NCBI RefSeq assembly: GCF_945952405.1
Contig: NZ_CAMFIA010000022.1
Coordinates: forward strand, 1-64,000
Origin: an uncultured Stenotrophomonas sp.
GTDB taxonomy: Bacteria; Pseudomonadota; Gammaproteobacteria; Xanthomonadales; Xanthomonadaceae
DNA: 64,000 nucleotides
Reading direction: 5' to 3'
Shown piece by piece: positions 18,673 through 30,419 of this stretch (position 1 is the first letter of the stretch; every line of letters starts with the position of its first letter). A program made the position numbers and the translations under genes. A model generated the notes under the pieces. It made no database searches, was not told the origin of the DNA, and saw only the letters and a program-made list of their open reading frames with translations.

Positions 18673-18790
18673 GTCGGCATATCCGGCCGCGTTCGCGTGC
18701 CGCACCTTCTGGACGCAGTTTCTTCCAGACCCATTCCCAACGTTCGCCGCCCCGCCGGGCGCTCGCACCTTCAAGCGAGGAATAACGCTC

Positions 18791-20545
18791 TTGTCCGATA
18801 ACACTTCCGAAACCGGCAGCGCCGATGCGCCCGCCGAAAAGCGCGTGCGCAAGCCCCGCGTGAGCAAGGCCGCCGCTCCGGCAGCCGCCGAAACCAGCGC
18901 CGCTCCGGCGCAGCCGACCCTGCCGCTGGCCGCCGCGCCCGAAGCGCCGGCGCCGGCATCCGCACCTGCGCCGAGCGCGCCCGCCGCCGAGGCCCCTGCC
19001 AGCAGTGGCGGTGGCGAAGGGGGTGAGGGCCGCGAATCCGGCCAGCCGCGCCAGCAGAATCACCAGGGGGGCGGCCAGAACCAGGGCCAGAACCCGTACA
19101 ACCAGAACGGCCAGCAGGGCCAGGGGCAGGGCCAGGGCAACCGCCGTGACCGCTTCCGCAACCGCCGCGACCGTGACCGTGACCGCAACAACCGCTTCCG
19201 CGACGACGGCATGCCCAACGACGGCGGCGAGCAGCAGCCCTTCGTGCCGCGCCCGCACGCCAACGTGCCGGAAGGCTTCCCGGTCTATTCGCTGAGCGAC
19301 CTCAAGCGCATGCCGGCACAGAAGCTGCTGGAAATCGCCGAGCAGCTGCAGATCTCCGAAGGCGTGGCCCGCGCCCGCAAGCAGGATGTGATCTTCGCCC
19401 TGCTGAAGGTGCTGACCCGCCACGGTGACGGCGTCGCCGCCGACGGCGTGCTGGAAATCCTGCCGGACGGCTTCGGCTTCCTGCGTGCCGCCGAAGCCAG
19501 CTACCTGGCCGGCCCGGACGATACCTACATCTCGCCCAGCCAGATCCGCCGCTTCAACCTGCGTACCGGTGACCACATCTCCGGCCGCATCCGCTTCCCG
19601 AAGGACGGCGAGCGCTACTTCGCGCTGAACATCGTCGACACCATCAACGGCGAGCCGATCGAAGCATCGAAGAACAAGGTGCTGTTCGAGAACCTGACCG
19701 CGCTGTTCCCGCGCCGCCGCTTCACCCTGGAGCGTGGCAACGGTTCGTCGGAAGACATCACCGGCCGCATCCTCGACCTGATGGCGCCGCAGGGCAAGGG
19801 CCAGCGCTCGCTCATCGTGTCGCAGCCGAAGGCCGGCAAGACGATGATGATGCAGCAGGTCGCCACCGCCATCACCACCAACCATCCGGACGTGCACCTG
19901 ATCGTGCTGCTGATCGACGAGCGCCCGGAAGAAGTGACCGAAATGCAGCGCACCGTGCGCGGCGAGGTCATCAGCTCGACCTTCGACGAACCGGCCGCGC
20001 GCCACGTGCAGGTGGCCGAAATGGTCATCGAGCGCGCCAAGCGCCTGGTCGAGCACAAGAAGGACGTGGTGATCCTGCTGGACTCGATCACCCGCCTGGC
20101 CCGTGCCTACAACAACGTGGTGCCGAGCTCGGGCAAGGTGCTGACCGGCGGCGTGGACGCCAATGCCCTGCACCGCCCGAAGCGCTTCTTCGGTGCCGCG
20201 CGTAACGTGGAAGAAGGCGGCAGCCTGACCATCATCGCCACCGCGCTGGTCGATACCGGCTCGAAGATGGACGAGGTGATCTACGAAGAGTTCAAGGGCA
20301 CCGGCAACAGCGAAGTGCACCTGAGCCGCCGCATTGCTGAAAAGCGCGTGTTCCCGGCCATCGACATCAACCGTTCCGGCACCCGCCGCGAAGACCTGCT
20401 GATCGAACCGGAACTGCTGCAGAAGATCTGGATCCTGCGCAAGCTGCTGCATCCGATGGATGAAATGGCCGCGATGGAATTCCTGCTCGACAAGATGAAG
20501 AACACCAAGTCCAACGACGAGTTCTTCGGTTCGATGAAGCGCTGA
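18791..20545 (+). CDS. rho: Rho: transcription termination factor with long disordered N-terminus
   Basis: 584 aa read from TTG, with AGGA nine bases upstream; upstream ATG codons lack sensible sequence. Residues 1-160 are low complexity: Ala/Pro/Ser-rich, then Gln/Asn/Gly-rich ([18 protein letters not shown]), then Arg/Asp-rich ([16 protein letters not shown]). The conventional Rho then begins: the primary RNA-binding domain (about 165-290, DGFGFLR) and the RecA-like ATPase with P-loop SQPKAGKT (about 344-351), Q loop [15 protein letters not shown] and R loop [12 protein letters not shown]. It is an RNA-dependent helicase that ends transcription. The N-terminal insert roughly resembles those reported in other long Rho proteins. 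Confidence 0.95.
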   Translation: MSDNTSETGSADAPAEKRVRKPRVSKAAAPAAAETSAAPAQPTLPLAAAPEAPAPASAPAPSAPAAEAPASSGGGEGGEGRESGQPRQQNHQGGGQNQGQNPYNQNGQQGQGQGQGNRRDRFRNRRDRDRDRNNRFRDDGMPNDGGEQQPFVPRPHANVPEGFPVYSLSDLKRMPAQKLLEIAEQLQISEGVARARKQDVIFALLKVLTRHGDGVAADGVLEILPDGFGFLRAAEASYLAGPDDTYISPSQIRRFNLRTGDHISGRIRFPKDGERYFALNIVDTINGEPIEASKNKVLFENLTALFPRRRFTLERGNGSSEDITGRILDLMAPQGKGQRSLIVSQPKAGKTMMMQQVATAITTNHPDVHLIVLLIDERPEEVTEMQRTVRGEVISSTFDEPAARHVQVAEMVIERAKRLVEHKKDVVILLDSITRLARAYNNVVPSSGKVLTGGVDANALHRPKRFFGAARNVEEGGSLTIIATALVDTGSKMDEVIYEEFKGTGNSEVHLSRRIAEKRVFPAIDINRSGTRREDLLIEPELLQKIWILRKLLHPMDEMAAMEFLLDKMKNTKSNDEFFGSMKR

Positions 20546-20569
20546 TCACCGGCGCTGCACCGGAAGAAG

Positions 20570-20599
20570 CCTGCCGCTCGCTGCGGCAGGTTTTTTTTT
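20570..20599 (+). terminator. Intrinsic terminator of rho
   Basis: Eight-base stem CCTGCCGC / GCGGCAGG with a five-base loop, followed by nine T. It lies 25 bases after the rho stop. A strong factor-independent terminator after the gene for the termination factor. Confidence 0.92.
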
Positions 20600-20755
20600 G
20601 CCTGCAAGGCGACCCACTTCACTATGCCGCCGCCGCCTTTTGGCGATAATCCGCCCGGTACCCTGCCCGGCCCTGCGCGCCTGGCCACCGAATTCCCGCT
20701 GTCGCCCCTACCGGAGAACCGGTCGGGTCCAGCCTCCTGCCGGATCCGTCGACGC

Positions 20756-22330
20756 ATGCGAACGCTGTCTCCCCGCCTCAACCTGGGCAAGCTGATCCTC
20801 GCCCTGGCCCTGCTCAGCGCCATCGTCGCCCTGGCCAATACGCTGCTGGCCAGCTACCGGGTGCAGCGCGACCAGCTGGTCGGCAACACCCTGGAAGCCA
20901 ACCGCGTCTACGCCACCAAGCTGGCCGAGACCACCCAGAACTTCCTGCTGGCCGCGCAGCAGGAGCTGGCCTATGCCGCCACCCGGCTGGGCCAGGGCGG
21001 CCTTGACCCTGCGCAGGCCCAGGATGAAGCCAGCCGCCTGCAGCTGCAGACCAACAGCTTCAACTCCTCGCTGGTGGTGGATGCCGATGGCCTGGTGATC
21101 GCCACCTCGCCACAGACCCTGCAGCTGCAGGGCGAAGTGCTGCACAGTGTCGGCAACAACGCCGCGCTGGCGGCGCGCCAGCCGATGATCAGCGATCCCT
21201 ACCAGTCCGCCACCGGCAAGCTGCTGGTTTCGCTGTCGCACCCGATCTTCGATCGCCAGGGCCGCTACCGCGGTTACGTCAGCGGCACCCTGTACCTGCG
21301 CCAGCGCAGCGCGCTGCATACGCTGCTCGGCAAGCATTACTACCGCGACGGCTCCTACCTGTACGTGGTCGATCGCCATGGCCGGCTGCTGTACCACGCC
21401 GACGGCAAGCGGGTCGGCGACTACGTGGTCGGCAACCCGGCGGTGAAGGCCGTGGTGCGTGGCGAACGCGGCGCGCAGCAGGTGCGCAACAACCGCGGCG
21501 TGTCGATGCTGGCCGGCTATGCCCCGGTGGCGGCCACCGGCTGGGGCATCATCGCCCAGCGCCCGACCGAGGCCACCCTGCAGCCGCTGTCGCGGTTGAT
21601 GACCGCAGTGATCTGGAATGCGATCCCGCTTGGCCTGCTGTCACTGCTGGTCACCTGGTGGTTCGCCCGCCGCATTTCGATGCCGCTGTGGCAGCTGGCG
21701 CGCAACGTGCAGGGCGGCGAGGACACCGGCAACGCGATCAACCATGTCAGTGGCATCCGCGCCTGGTACTTCGAGGTCGCACAGCTGAAGCAGGCCGTGC
21801 TGCACAGCTTCAATGCGCTGCAGGACCGGATCGGCACGCTCAACCGCGCCAGCCGCACCGATCCGCTGACCGGCCTGCTCAACCGCCGTGGCCTGCAGCA
21901 GGCGCTGGATGCGTTGCAGGTGCAGGGCATCCCGTTCGCGATCCTGGCGCTGGACATCGATCGCTTCAAGTCGATCAACGACGGCCATGGCCATGACATC
22001 GGCGATGCCGCCATCGTCCACATCGCCGACCAGATGCGCCGCTACTCGCGCGACAGCGACATCCTCTGCCGCGCCGGCGGCGAGGAGTTCCTGCTGCTGT
22101 TGCCCGGGGTGAGCACCGATTCGGCGCGCCAGGCCGGCGAGCGCCTGCGCCAGCACATCGCCGATCATCCGTTCGCGCCGGTGGGCACCATCACCGTCTC
22201 GCTGGGCGTCGCCCACTTCCCGAGCTTCCATGTCGATGCCGAGCAGGCACTGCGGCTGGCCGACAAGGCCCTCTACATGGCCAAGGAACAGGGCCGCAAC
22301 CGGGTGGTGGTCTACCCCTACGCCGACTGA
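20756..22330 (+). CDS. Membrane diguanylate cyclase with Cache-type sensor
   Basis: 524 aa. A membrane helix lies near residues 14-33, a periplasmic dCache-like sensor spans about 35-285, a second helix lies near 290-310 (IPLGLLSLLVTWWF), and the GGDEF domain is C-terminal. The active-site signature is AGGEEF (about residue 440). An RxxD inhibitory site (RDSD) stands five residues before it, so product feedback by c-di-GMP is expected. It makes c-di-GMP from two GTP in response to an extracytoplasmic signal. The ATG at 20756 places the first helix at the N-terminus; the longer frame is proline-rich and unlikely. Confidence 0.92.
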   Translation: MRTLSPRLNLGKLILALALLSAIVALANTLLASYRVQRDQLVGNTLEANRVYATKLAETTQNFLLAAQQELAYAATRLGQGGLDPAQAQDEASRLQLQTNSFNSSLVVDADGLVIATSPQTLQLQGEVLHSVGNNAALAARQPMISDPYQSATGKLLVSLSHPIFDRQGRYRGYVSGTLYLRQRSALHTLLGKHYYRDGSYLYVVDRHGRLLYHADGKRVGDYVVGNPAVKAVVRGERGAQQVRNNRGVSMLAGYAPVAATGWGIIAQRPTEATLQPLSRLMTAVIWNAIPLGLLSLLVTWWFARRISMPLWQLARNVQGGEDTGNAINHVSGIRAWYFEVAQLKQAVLHSFNALQDRIGTLNRASRTDPLTGLLNRRGLQQALDALQVQGIPFAILALDIDRFKSINDGHGHDIGDAAIVHIADQMRRYSRDSDILCRAGGEEFLLLLPGVSTDSARQAGERLRQHIADHPFAPVGTITVSLGVAHFPSFHVDAEQALRLADKALYMAKEQGRNRVVVYPYAD

Positions 22331-22368
22331 GGCAGAGCCGGCTCTGGCCCGGCCCCGCCCCCCTGTAG

Positions 22369-23259
22369 TCAGCCCTGCTGCAGCGGGGTCAGCAGGCGCA
22401 GGCCACGCTTGGCACCATCGACCATGTAGACGCCGCCCTCCGGCAGCAGGTCGCCGCCGGCCTGCTCGATCGGGTCCGCCTTGCGCCACGGCACGGCCTG
22501 GCGCGGCCCCGGAATGAAGGCGCGCCAGCGGCCGTAGCGCTCCAGCCCCGCGTTGCGGTCATTGCCCAGGGCGAAGTTCACCGGGACGCGTACCGTCCAG
22601 CTGTCGCGGCTGCTGTCCTCGCCGGTGGTCGGCGGATTGAAGGTCCAGCTGCGGGCGCTGCTGATACTGGCCTTGGCCAGGATGTCGCGCATCTTGGCCA
22701 TGACCCGCTCCGGGCCAACCACGGTCATGTTCACCTGCTCGGCGATGACATCGGCCACTGTGCCGTCACGCGCCACCTTGACCGCCAGAAGCACCTCGCC
22801 CTGCCCGCCGTTGCGATACGCCTCTTCGGGATAGCGCGGTGGCGTCACGCGGCCCCGGGTCACTGAATCAGTGGCCTTGGGATCGTAATCGCTGAAGTCG
22901 ACGCTGGTCATGCTGACTTCGTAGCCACCATCGGCCATCGACGTGCCCCGCAGGCGCACCCGCAGCGGCGCCTGCGCCGCCACCGCCTTGCCATCACGCA
23001 GCATCGGCTCGAAGCGCCAGCCACCGATGGTGCCTTCGACAAAGGAGGCGATGCTCGGCGCCAGTGCCGGTTTCTGGTCCAGCACCAGTGCGCTGACCGC
23101 GCCTTCCGGGGTGACCTCGATACGGCCGGTAAGCACCATGCTCATTTCAGCGGTGGCGCGGACGGCCCGCGCGGTCTGGGCGTTGGCATCGGCTGCAAGC
23201 AGCGGGGCGCCGCAGCCTGCGGCCAGGGCGAGAGCAAGAAACAGGGGGGAGCGCATCAT
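22369..23259 (-). CDS. Periplasmic TonB C-terminal-domain protein
   Basis: 296 aa. An N-terminal signal peptide (MMRSPLFLALALAAGCGAPL) ends near residue 27; LAAGC is a poor lipobox, so I favour a secreted periplasmic form. Residues about 135-240 form a TonB-like C-terminal domain (PPRYPEEAYRNGGQGEVLLA, then RDGTVADV and a tryptophan-containing strand). There is no proline-rich spacer or transmembrane anchor typical of TonB itself. Located after aceK on the same strand, 61 bases away. Function unknown; it may bind an outer-membrane partner. Confidence 0.75.
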   Translation of the reverse strand: MMRSPLFLALALAAGCGAPLLAADANAQTARAVRATAEMSMVLTGRIEVTPEGAVSALVLDQKPALAPSIASFVEGTIGGWRFEPMLRDGKAVAAQAPLRVRLRGTSMADGGYEVSMTSVDFSDYDPKATDSVTRGRVTPPRYPEEAYRNGGQGEVLLAVKVARDGTVADVIAEQVNMTVVGPERVMAKMRDILAKASISSARSWTFNPPTTGEDSSRDSWTVRVPVNFALGNDRNAGLERYGRWRAFIPGPRQAVPWRKADPIEQAGGDLLPEGGVYMVDGAKRGLRLLTPLQQG

Positions 23260-23320
23260 TGCCGGATCCTTGGTGATGAACGCCGAGGGTATCCCAGCCC
23301 CCACGCCAATGACACCCCGG

Positions 23321-25051
23321 TCAGGCCAGGCGGTGCGCGCCCGCATACGGGGGCGTGTCCGGATAGTCACCGCGGGCGAAGCGGTGCTGCAGGCCCTGCC
23401 ACCAGCCCGGATCGAACAGGTGCCGGTAATGCTCGCGCACCGCTGCCAGCTCGACTGCCGGCAACCCCATGAACGGGCCAAAGCGCTCGGGAAACACGTC
23501 GCGCGGCCCCACATGGAACCACGGCTCATCGGCCATCGCGTCCTCCGGCGTGCGTGGCTGCGGCCAGGCGCGGAACACGCAGTCGCTGACCAGGCACAGC
23601 TCGTCATAGTCGTAGAACACCGCACGGCCATGCCGCGACACACCGAAATTCTTCGGCAGCATGTCACCCGGGAAGATGTTGTTGCGCGCCATGTCGGTGA
23701 TCGCCTGCGCGTAGTCCAGCACCGCCGCACGCACCGCATCCGCGCCCTGCTCGCGCAGGTACAGGTTCAACGGGCGGAAGCGGCGCTGCACATAGCACAG
23801 CGCCACTTCCACCTGGTCACCATCGATGCGCACGCTCTGCGCGCACTGCTGCAACAGCTCATCGAGCAGCGCCGGTGCGAAACGGTCACGCGGGAAGCGC
23901 AGGTGGCGGTATGGCTGTGCATCGAGCAGGCGGCCCACACGATCCAGGTTGAATACCAGCGCGTACTTCTCTTCCACCTGCTGCCGCGACATCGACTTGG
24001 GCCATGCGAAGCGATCGCGGATCAGCTTGAACACCAGCGGATAGCTGGGCAGGGTGAAAACCGCCATGACCATGCCCGGCGTGCCTTCGGCATGCACCAG
24101 CCGCTCCTGCGCATGCTCGTTGAAGTGGCGGAAGAAAGTACGGTAACGCTCGGTCTTGCCCTGCTTGGCACGGCCCAGCACGGTGTAGATCTCATCGATC
24201 GGCTTGCCTGGCAGCAGGCTGCGCAGGAACACCACGGCATCACCGACGGTGCCAAGGTTGGCCTGGAAATAGCTGCGCGAGACACCGAACAGGTGGGCGA
24301 CATCACGGCGCCGGGTCAACACCGCGTCGGCACGCAGGCCCCGGTCATCATTGACCAGGGCGATCACGCAGGGCGAAAAGCGGTGCTCGCCAAACACGCG
24401 GCCGACCAGGTAAGCGCGGCGTTCGCGGTAGAACACGGTGTCGAGCAGCTCGATGCTGCGGACCGGTGTGTCACCCCAATGGGCAAGATCATCCTGCAGG
24501 CGCACCACAATAGCCGCCGCGCAGCGCAGCTGGTGCGCATAGGGGATATCGAAGCGGTAGTCGGCCAGCACCCGCTGCAGCGCTTCCACCGGCCGCGTTG
24601 GCGAAACCGCGTAGGTATGCCGCGCCACCGGATGGGTGATCGCATCCGAGGGTTCAACATCGAAAGCGATGAACTCCAGCGCCGGGTCCACGCCACGGGT
24701 GGCGAACAGGCGCCGCGACAGCGTGTTGTAGAAGGTCTTGTACAGCTCGGCGTCGATCAGCCCCTGCAGCAGGGCGCTGTAGCGGGCATGCACCTGCAGC
24801 CACAGCGCGCGCTCGCCGATGGCTTCGCCGGCCAGGCGGCGCAACGCATCCATCTGCTCGGCGATGCACAGGTCGTACAGTCCGATGCGCTCGACCGCGT
24901 CCTGGCGTGCACCGGCCCAGTCGCGCTGCTCGAAGCGCTGCCTGGCCCGGGCGGTGATCGCCGCGAAGCGGGCGTGGTACTGCTCGAAACCATCACGGAT
25001 GGCGCCGGCGATACGCGGCGCCAGCACAGCAGCGATGTCAGGTTCGGACAT
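23321..25051 (-). CDS. aceK: AceK: isocitrate dehydrogenase kinase/phosphatase
   Basis: 576 aa, the normal family length. The kinase-type C-terminal half has the ATP-loop region ([21 protein letters not shown]), an active-site segment [19 protein letters not shown], and YDYDEL in place of a DFG motif. It phosphorylates and dephosphorylates isocitrate dehydrogenase to split flux between the TCA cycle and the glyoxylate shunt. In enterobacteria it follows aceBA; here no aceA or aceB is adjacent. The isocitrate dehydrogenase gene 2.8 kb away is of the monomeric type, not the dimeric type known as AceK's substrate. Confidence 0.96.
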   Translation of the reverse strand: MSEPDIAAVLAPRIAGAIRDGFEQYHARFAAITARARQRFEQRDWAGARQDAVERIGLYDLCIAEQMDALRRLAGEAIGERALWLQVHARYSALLQGLIDAELYKTFYNTLSRRLFATRGVDPALEFIAFDVEPSDAITHPVARHTYAVSPTRPVEALQRVLADYRFDIPYAHQLRCAAAIVVRLQDDLAHWGDTPVRSIELLDTVFYRERRAYLVGRVFGEHRFSPCVIALVNDDRGLRADAVLTRRRDVAHLFGVSRSYFQANLGTVGDAVVFLRSLLPGKPIDEIYTVLGRAKQGKTERYRTFFRHFNEHAQERLVHAEGTPGMVMAVFTLPSYPLVFKLIRDRFAWPKSMSRQQVEEKYALVFNLDRVGRLLDAQPYRHLRFPRDRFAPALLDELLQQCAQSVRIDGDQVEVALCYVQRRFRPLNLYLREQGADAVRAAVLDYAQAITDMARNNIFPGDMLPKNFGVSRHGRAVFYDYDELCLVSDCVFRAWPQPRTPEDAMADEPWFHVGPRDVFPERFGPFMGLPAVELAAVREHYRHLFDPGWWQGLQHRFARGDYPDTPPYAGAHRLA

Positions 25052-25116
25052 GCACGGCTCAGCGGAGAGGACCGCCTACACCATACGCTGGCGTGTGTGA
25101 TGCCGTCGAGCGCGAA

Positions 25117-25189
25117 GGTAGTGCCGGCCGCTGGCCGGCACTACCTGGTTCGTCGAGGGATCGATGCAGATGCCGGCCAGCGGCCGGCA
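25117..25189 (+). repeat. REP dimer upstream of aceK
   Basis: First element: perfect 13-base arms GGTAGTGCCGGCC / GGCCGGCACTACC around GCT (25117-25145), with GTAG headers on both ends. Second element: TGCCGGCC / GGCCGGCA around AGC (25171-25189). They lie between aceK and the roadblock operon. Confidence 0.8.
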
Positions 25190-25197
25190 CGACCGGT

Positions 25198-25557
25198 TCA
25201 GATCGCCAGCTCGGCTTCCACGTCCTGTACCTTGCGCCGTGCCAGCGCCAGGTTGGACTTGGTGCGGTCCAGCACGATGTAGAAGAACAGGCCCTTCTTC
25301 TTCGCCACCGGGCGCATGATGTGGTACGCCTTGCCCAGCGAGATCAGGATGTCCTCGATGCTGTCGTTGAGGTTCAGCGACGCAGCGGTCTTCATCTTGG
25401 CGCGGATCACTTCGGTGTTGCCGGCGGCGGCCACTTCCATGTCCATGCCGGCACCGGCCTCGCCCAGCAGCATGCCGCTCTCGTAGTCGACCAGCGCCAC
25501 TGCCTGCGCGCCGTCGATGCCCATCAGTGCGTTCAACGATTCATTCAATCCAGCCAC
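25198..25557 (-). CDS. Roadblock/LC7 domain protein 1
   Basis: 119 aa from GTG, with AAGGGG seven bases upstream in the mRNA. Single Roadblock/LC7 (MglB, CvnB-like) domain: NALMGIDGAQAVALVDYESGMLLGEAG is the typical beta-strand turn, split by a small residue, and a long helix follows. Proteins of this family dimerise and bind or activate small GTPases. It is the last gene of a four-gene operon with a GTPase and a second roadblock gene. Confidence 0.85.
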   Translation of the reverse strand: MAGLNESLNALMGIDGAQAVALVDYESGMLLGEAGAGMDMEVAAAGNTEVIRAKMKTAASLNLNDSIEDILISLGKAYHIMRPVAKKKGLFFYIVLDRTKSNLALARRKVQDVEAELAI

Positions 25558-25610
25558 GTCGCACCCCTTGTCGATGTTGGTTCGAGCCCCTCGTTCCCCT
25601 GCGGCCGGGC

Positions 25611-26027
25611 TCACCTTCCGCCGAGTTCGGCCAGGATCGCCTGGCCACATTCCCTGCTCTGCCACAGCACCTGGCCGATCACGCTGCGCTGGTCGCAGGC
25701 CGCCATCAGCAGCAGCGGCGCGCGTCCGTCGGCCTGGATCGCCAGCATCAGCACCTTTCCGCCCGCAGCCTCCAGCATCAGCGTCTGCAGCTCGCCCAGC
25801 ACCAGCTCGCGCCCGACCGCTGCGGCCAGTGCAAGCATCGCGCTGGTCATCGCCGCCAGCCGTTCGCCACGCCCGTCGGCACCGGCGCAGACCAGCGCAA
25901 ACCCATCAACGCTGGCCAGCACCACCGTGCGCACGCCTTCCACCCGCTGCTGCAGGTCCTGCAGCAACGGCTGCAGGCGCTCGCGCTGGCCGGCGTCGGG
26001 CAGCACCGCCACCTGCCCGTCAGCCAT
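25611..26027 (-). CDS. Roadblock/LC7 domain protein 2
   Basis: 138 aa. N-terminal helix, then VRTVVLASVDGFALVCAGADG and a C-terminal helix pattern of the Roadblock/LC7 fold. It overlaps the upstream GTPase gene by 8 bases, indicating translational coupling. Probable GTPase partner or GAP, by analogy with MglB and conservon CvnB proteins (established for those families, inferred here). Two distinct roadblock proteins beside one GTPase suggest a heteromeric regulator. Confidence 0.82.
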   Translation of the reverse strand: MADGQVAVLPDAGQRERLQPLLQDLQQRVEGVRTVVLASVDGFALVCAGADGRGERLAAMTSAMLALAAAVGRELVLGELQTLMLEAAGGKVLMLAIQADGRAPLLLMAACDQRSVIGQVLWQSRECGQAILAELGGR

Positions 26028-26568
26028 GCGCCGCCACCAGGGCATGCGCTTCCATCTCGCCCATCAGTACGTCCATCAGCAGCAGTCCCTGTTCGCGGTC
26101 ACGTGCATCCACCGCCAGCAACGGCAGCGGCTGCCGGTCGAGGCGGGCACGTTCGGCCCAGTCCTCCAGCGCAGCATGCGGCGCCTGGTCGAGATGGGTG
26201 ACCGCCACCACCAGGGCCAGCTGCGGCGCGAACGGCTGCAGTACCTGCAGGTAGTCCTCCAGTTCGGTGGCCAGGCTGGGCCGACGTGCGTCCAGCAGCA
26301 GCACCGCGCCACGTGCGCCCTGCAACAGGATCGGCCACAGGAAGTCGAAGCGCTGCTGGCCGGGCGTGCCGTACAGGCGCAGCCGCTCGCCGTTGGGCAG
26401 GTCGATATCGGCATAGTCCAGCGCCACGGTGGTGGAGGCCTTGTCGGCGCCGAGCCGATCACTGTTGGCCACATCCGTGTCGATCACCGCACCGGCCGCA
26501 ATGCTGCGCACCAGGGTCGACTTGCCACTGCCCATGCCACCCAGCACCACCACCTTGTGCTCACGCAT
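26020..26568 (-). CDS. Conservon CvnD-like small GTPase
   Basis: 182 aa. G1/Walker A is GGMGSGKST (10-18). The switch I-like region is STTVALDYAD (45-54). The G3 position reads YGTPGQQRF (66-74), without the Asp of DxxG, as is usual in the CvnD/MglA-like bacterial group. The G4-like motif is VTHLDQ. No lipid anchor signal. Small bacterial GTPases of this kind cycle with roadblock proteins to control polarity, motility or signalling. The start ATG was picked because it lies just before G1 and overlaps the preceding gene by 8 bases. Confidence 0.85.
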   Translation of the reverse strand: MREHKVVVLGGMGSGKSTLVRSIAAGAVIDTDVANSDRLGADKASTTVALDYADIDLPNGERLRLYGTPGQQRFDFLWPILLQGARGAVLLLDARRPSLATELEDYLQVLQPFAPQLALVVAVTHLDQAPHAALEDWAERARLDRQPLPLLAVDARDREQGLLLMDVLMGEMEAHALVAAHG

Positions 26569-27526
26569 TGCGCTCGCTCCCGCGCAGGTGCCGCCACAGG
26601 CGGGCGAGCAGGCCGGTATCGGCGGCAGCACCGCGCATCGCCATCACCGCCGGCGACGGTGCAGCCTGCAGCTGGGCATAGCCGCACAGATAGGCGGCGT
26701 GGATGAAATCGCGCACGGCCGCGGCCGGCAGTTCGAGCAGCATCGCGCACTCGTCCACTGTGCAGGCGCGCTTGAGCAGCAGCGAACACAGGCGGAAGCC
26801 ATCGTGATCATGGCCGAGCACGCGGAAATCAGGCCAGCGCAACAGCTTCACCGAGGCGCTGCGCAGGCGCTCGTCGAGCGACTGCCAGTGGCGGCTGCGT
26901 TGCGCCCACTGCCACAGCAGGGGCCGCAGCGGCTGGCGTGGCCGTTCCGCGGCCAGCGCCTGCAGGCGTGCCGGCGTCAGCGCGTCCAGCTGCAGGCGTT
27001 CAAAGGCCTCGGCCAGGCGCTCCACCAGCGCAGCCGATGGCTCCTGCAGCAGCACCGCCTGGTCATGCTCCAGGTCCATCAGCAGGACCGGCTCGCCAGC
27101 ATCACTGAGCATTGCCTGGCCCTGGCGCAACGGCAGCCGCTCGCGCAGCAGGCGGGTGATGGCATGCGCGCCATCGGCCAGGCGGATCGGTGCAGGTACG
27201 TGCATGGCCAGAGGCTCCGCTGCCAGGTGCATGCCACGCAGCGCGCGGCCAATGGCGCCATCGTCGAGCACGCCCTGCTGGCCATCGTCGTCGCGCAGCT
27301 GGCCGCCCAGGTCCTCGATCCAGCACTGCAGGCGCGGGCGCTGCTGGCGCATGCGCTGGGCCGCGTTGCGCAACGCCGGGGTATCGCGGATCACCAGCAG
27401 GTCGCAATCGTCCAGGTCCTGACTGCGGCGGATCTGGCCATCGGGCAGGGCCGAGGCCACGCGCAGCCGCTGCAGCAGGGCCTGCTCGCCCTGGATGTCG
27501 GTTCCCACTACCAGCACGCGTGCCAT
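26561..27526 (-). CDS. Receiver-like / winged-helix-like protein of the GTPase operon
   Basis: 321 aa. The N-terminus (about 1-110) reads like a degenerate receiver or Rossmann fold (ARVLVVGTDIQGEQALLQRL, CDLLVIRDTPAL), with no complete phosphorylation site. The middle is leucine- and arginine-rich. The C-terminus (about 235-300) has a helical arrangement like a winged helix or PATAN/DUF4388-type module (CTVDECAMLLELPAAAVRDF). The start ATG has GGGGA upstream. First gene of the operon; likely a scaffold or effector for the GTPase, but this is inferred from position only. Confidence 0.65.
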   Translation of the reverse strand: MARVLVVGTDIQGEQALLQRLRVASALPDGQIRRSQDLDDCDLLVIRDTPALRNAAQRMRQQRPRLQCWIEDLGGQLRDDDGQQGVLDDGAIGRALRGMHLAAEPLAMHVPAPIRLADGAHAITRLLRERLPLRQGQAMLSDAGEPVLLMDLEHDQAVLLQEPSAALVERLAEAFERLQLDALTPARLQALAAERPRQPLRPLLWQWAQRSRHWQSLDERLRSASVKLLRWPDFRVLGHDHDGFRLCSLLLKRACTVDECAMLLELPAAAVRDFIHAAYLCGYAQLQAAPSPAVMAMRGAAADTGLLARLWRHLRGSERNA

Positions 27527-27737
27527 CGGTGTTCCCCGTGCGGCCACCTCCCCGGTGGCCTCGCGCTGCCAAGGCTAGGGCATCGCCCGCGGCGACCATC
27601 GTGATCGACTGCTCAGATTGAGTGCGACCCAGGACGCGCTCGTATCGGTTCTGCGACAACCATCGTGGGCAAGTTTCATGCCCCTTTGACGGCATTCCGA
27701 CAGCCGACGGATTTCACGGTTTTGCGGGGTCTGTGCT

Positions 27738-27813
27738 GGGGGTCAGATCCCTTTTGCGCGGGAGTCTCCGCCGGGGTCAGATCCCTTTTGCGCAGCAAAA
27801 GGGATCTGACCCC
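27738..27813 (+). repeat. GGGTCAGATCCC-family palindrome and half copy
   Basis: A single arm (GGGTCAGATCCCTTTTGCGC) lies at 27739-27758, and a full palindrome with perfect 19-base arms and a 3-base loop at 27773-27813. A related palindrome with the same GGGTCAGATCC core lies at 59457-59493, so this is a dispersed repeat. Confidence 0.8.
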
Positions 27814-27820
27814 CGACCCC

Positions 27821-27849
27821 AAAAAGAAACCCGCGCCGAAGCGCGGGTT
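27821..27849 (-). terminator. Intrinsic terminator of icd
   Basis: On the minus strand: 9-base stem AACCCGCGC / GCGCGGGTT with tetraloop TTCG, followed by TTTCTTTTT. It lies 28 bases after the icd stop. Confidence 0.9.
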
Positions 27850-27876
27850 CCGATGTCACAGCAGGTCGGCGCTGGA

Positions 27877-30419
<2,543 letters not shown>

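Larger units (their letters stand above)
27527..27876. other. 350-base gap between GTPase operon and icd
   Basis: No gene. From left to right on the + strand: the leader and promoter region of the GTPase operon (27527 to about 27650, no clear sigma-70 boxes), a half copy and a full copy of a GGGTCAGATCC-family palindrome (27738-27813), and the icd terminator (27821-27849). Confidence 0.6.

Noticed and set aside
18380..20452. Long minus-strand frame opposite trxA and rho
   Set aside because: Antisense shadow; no motif.
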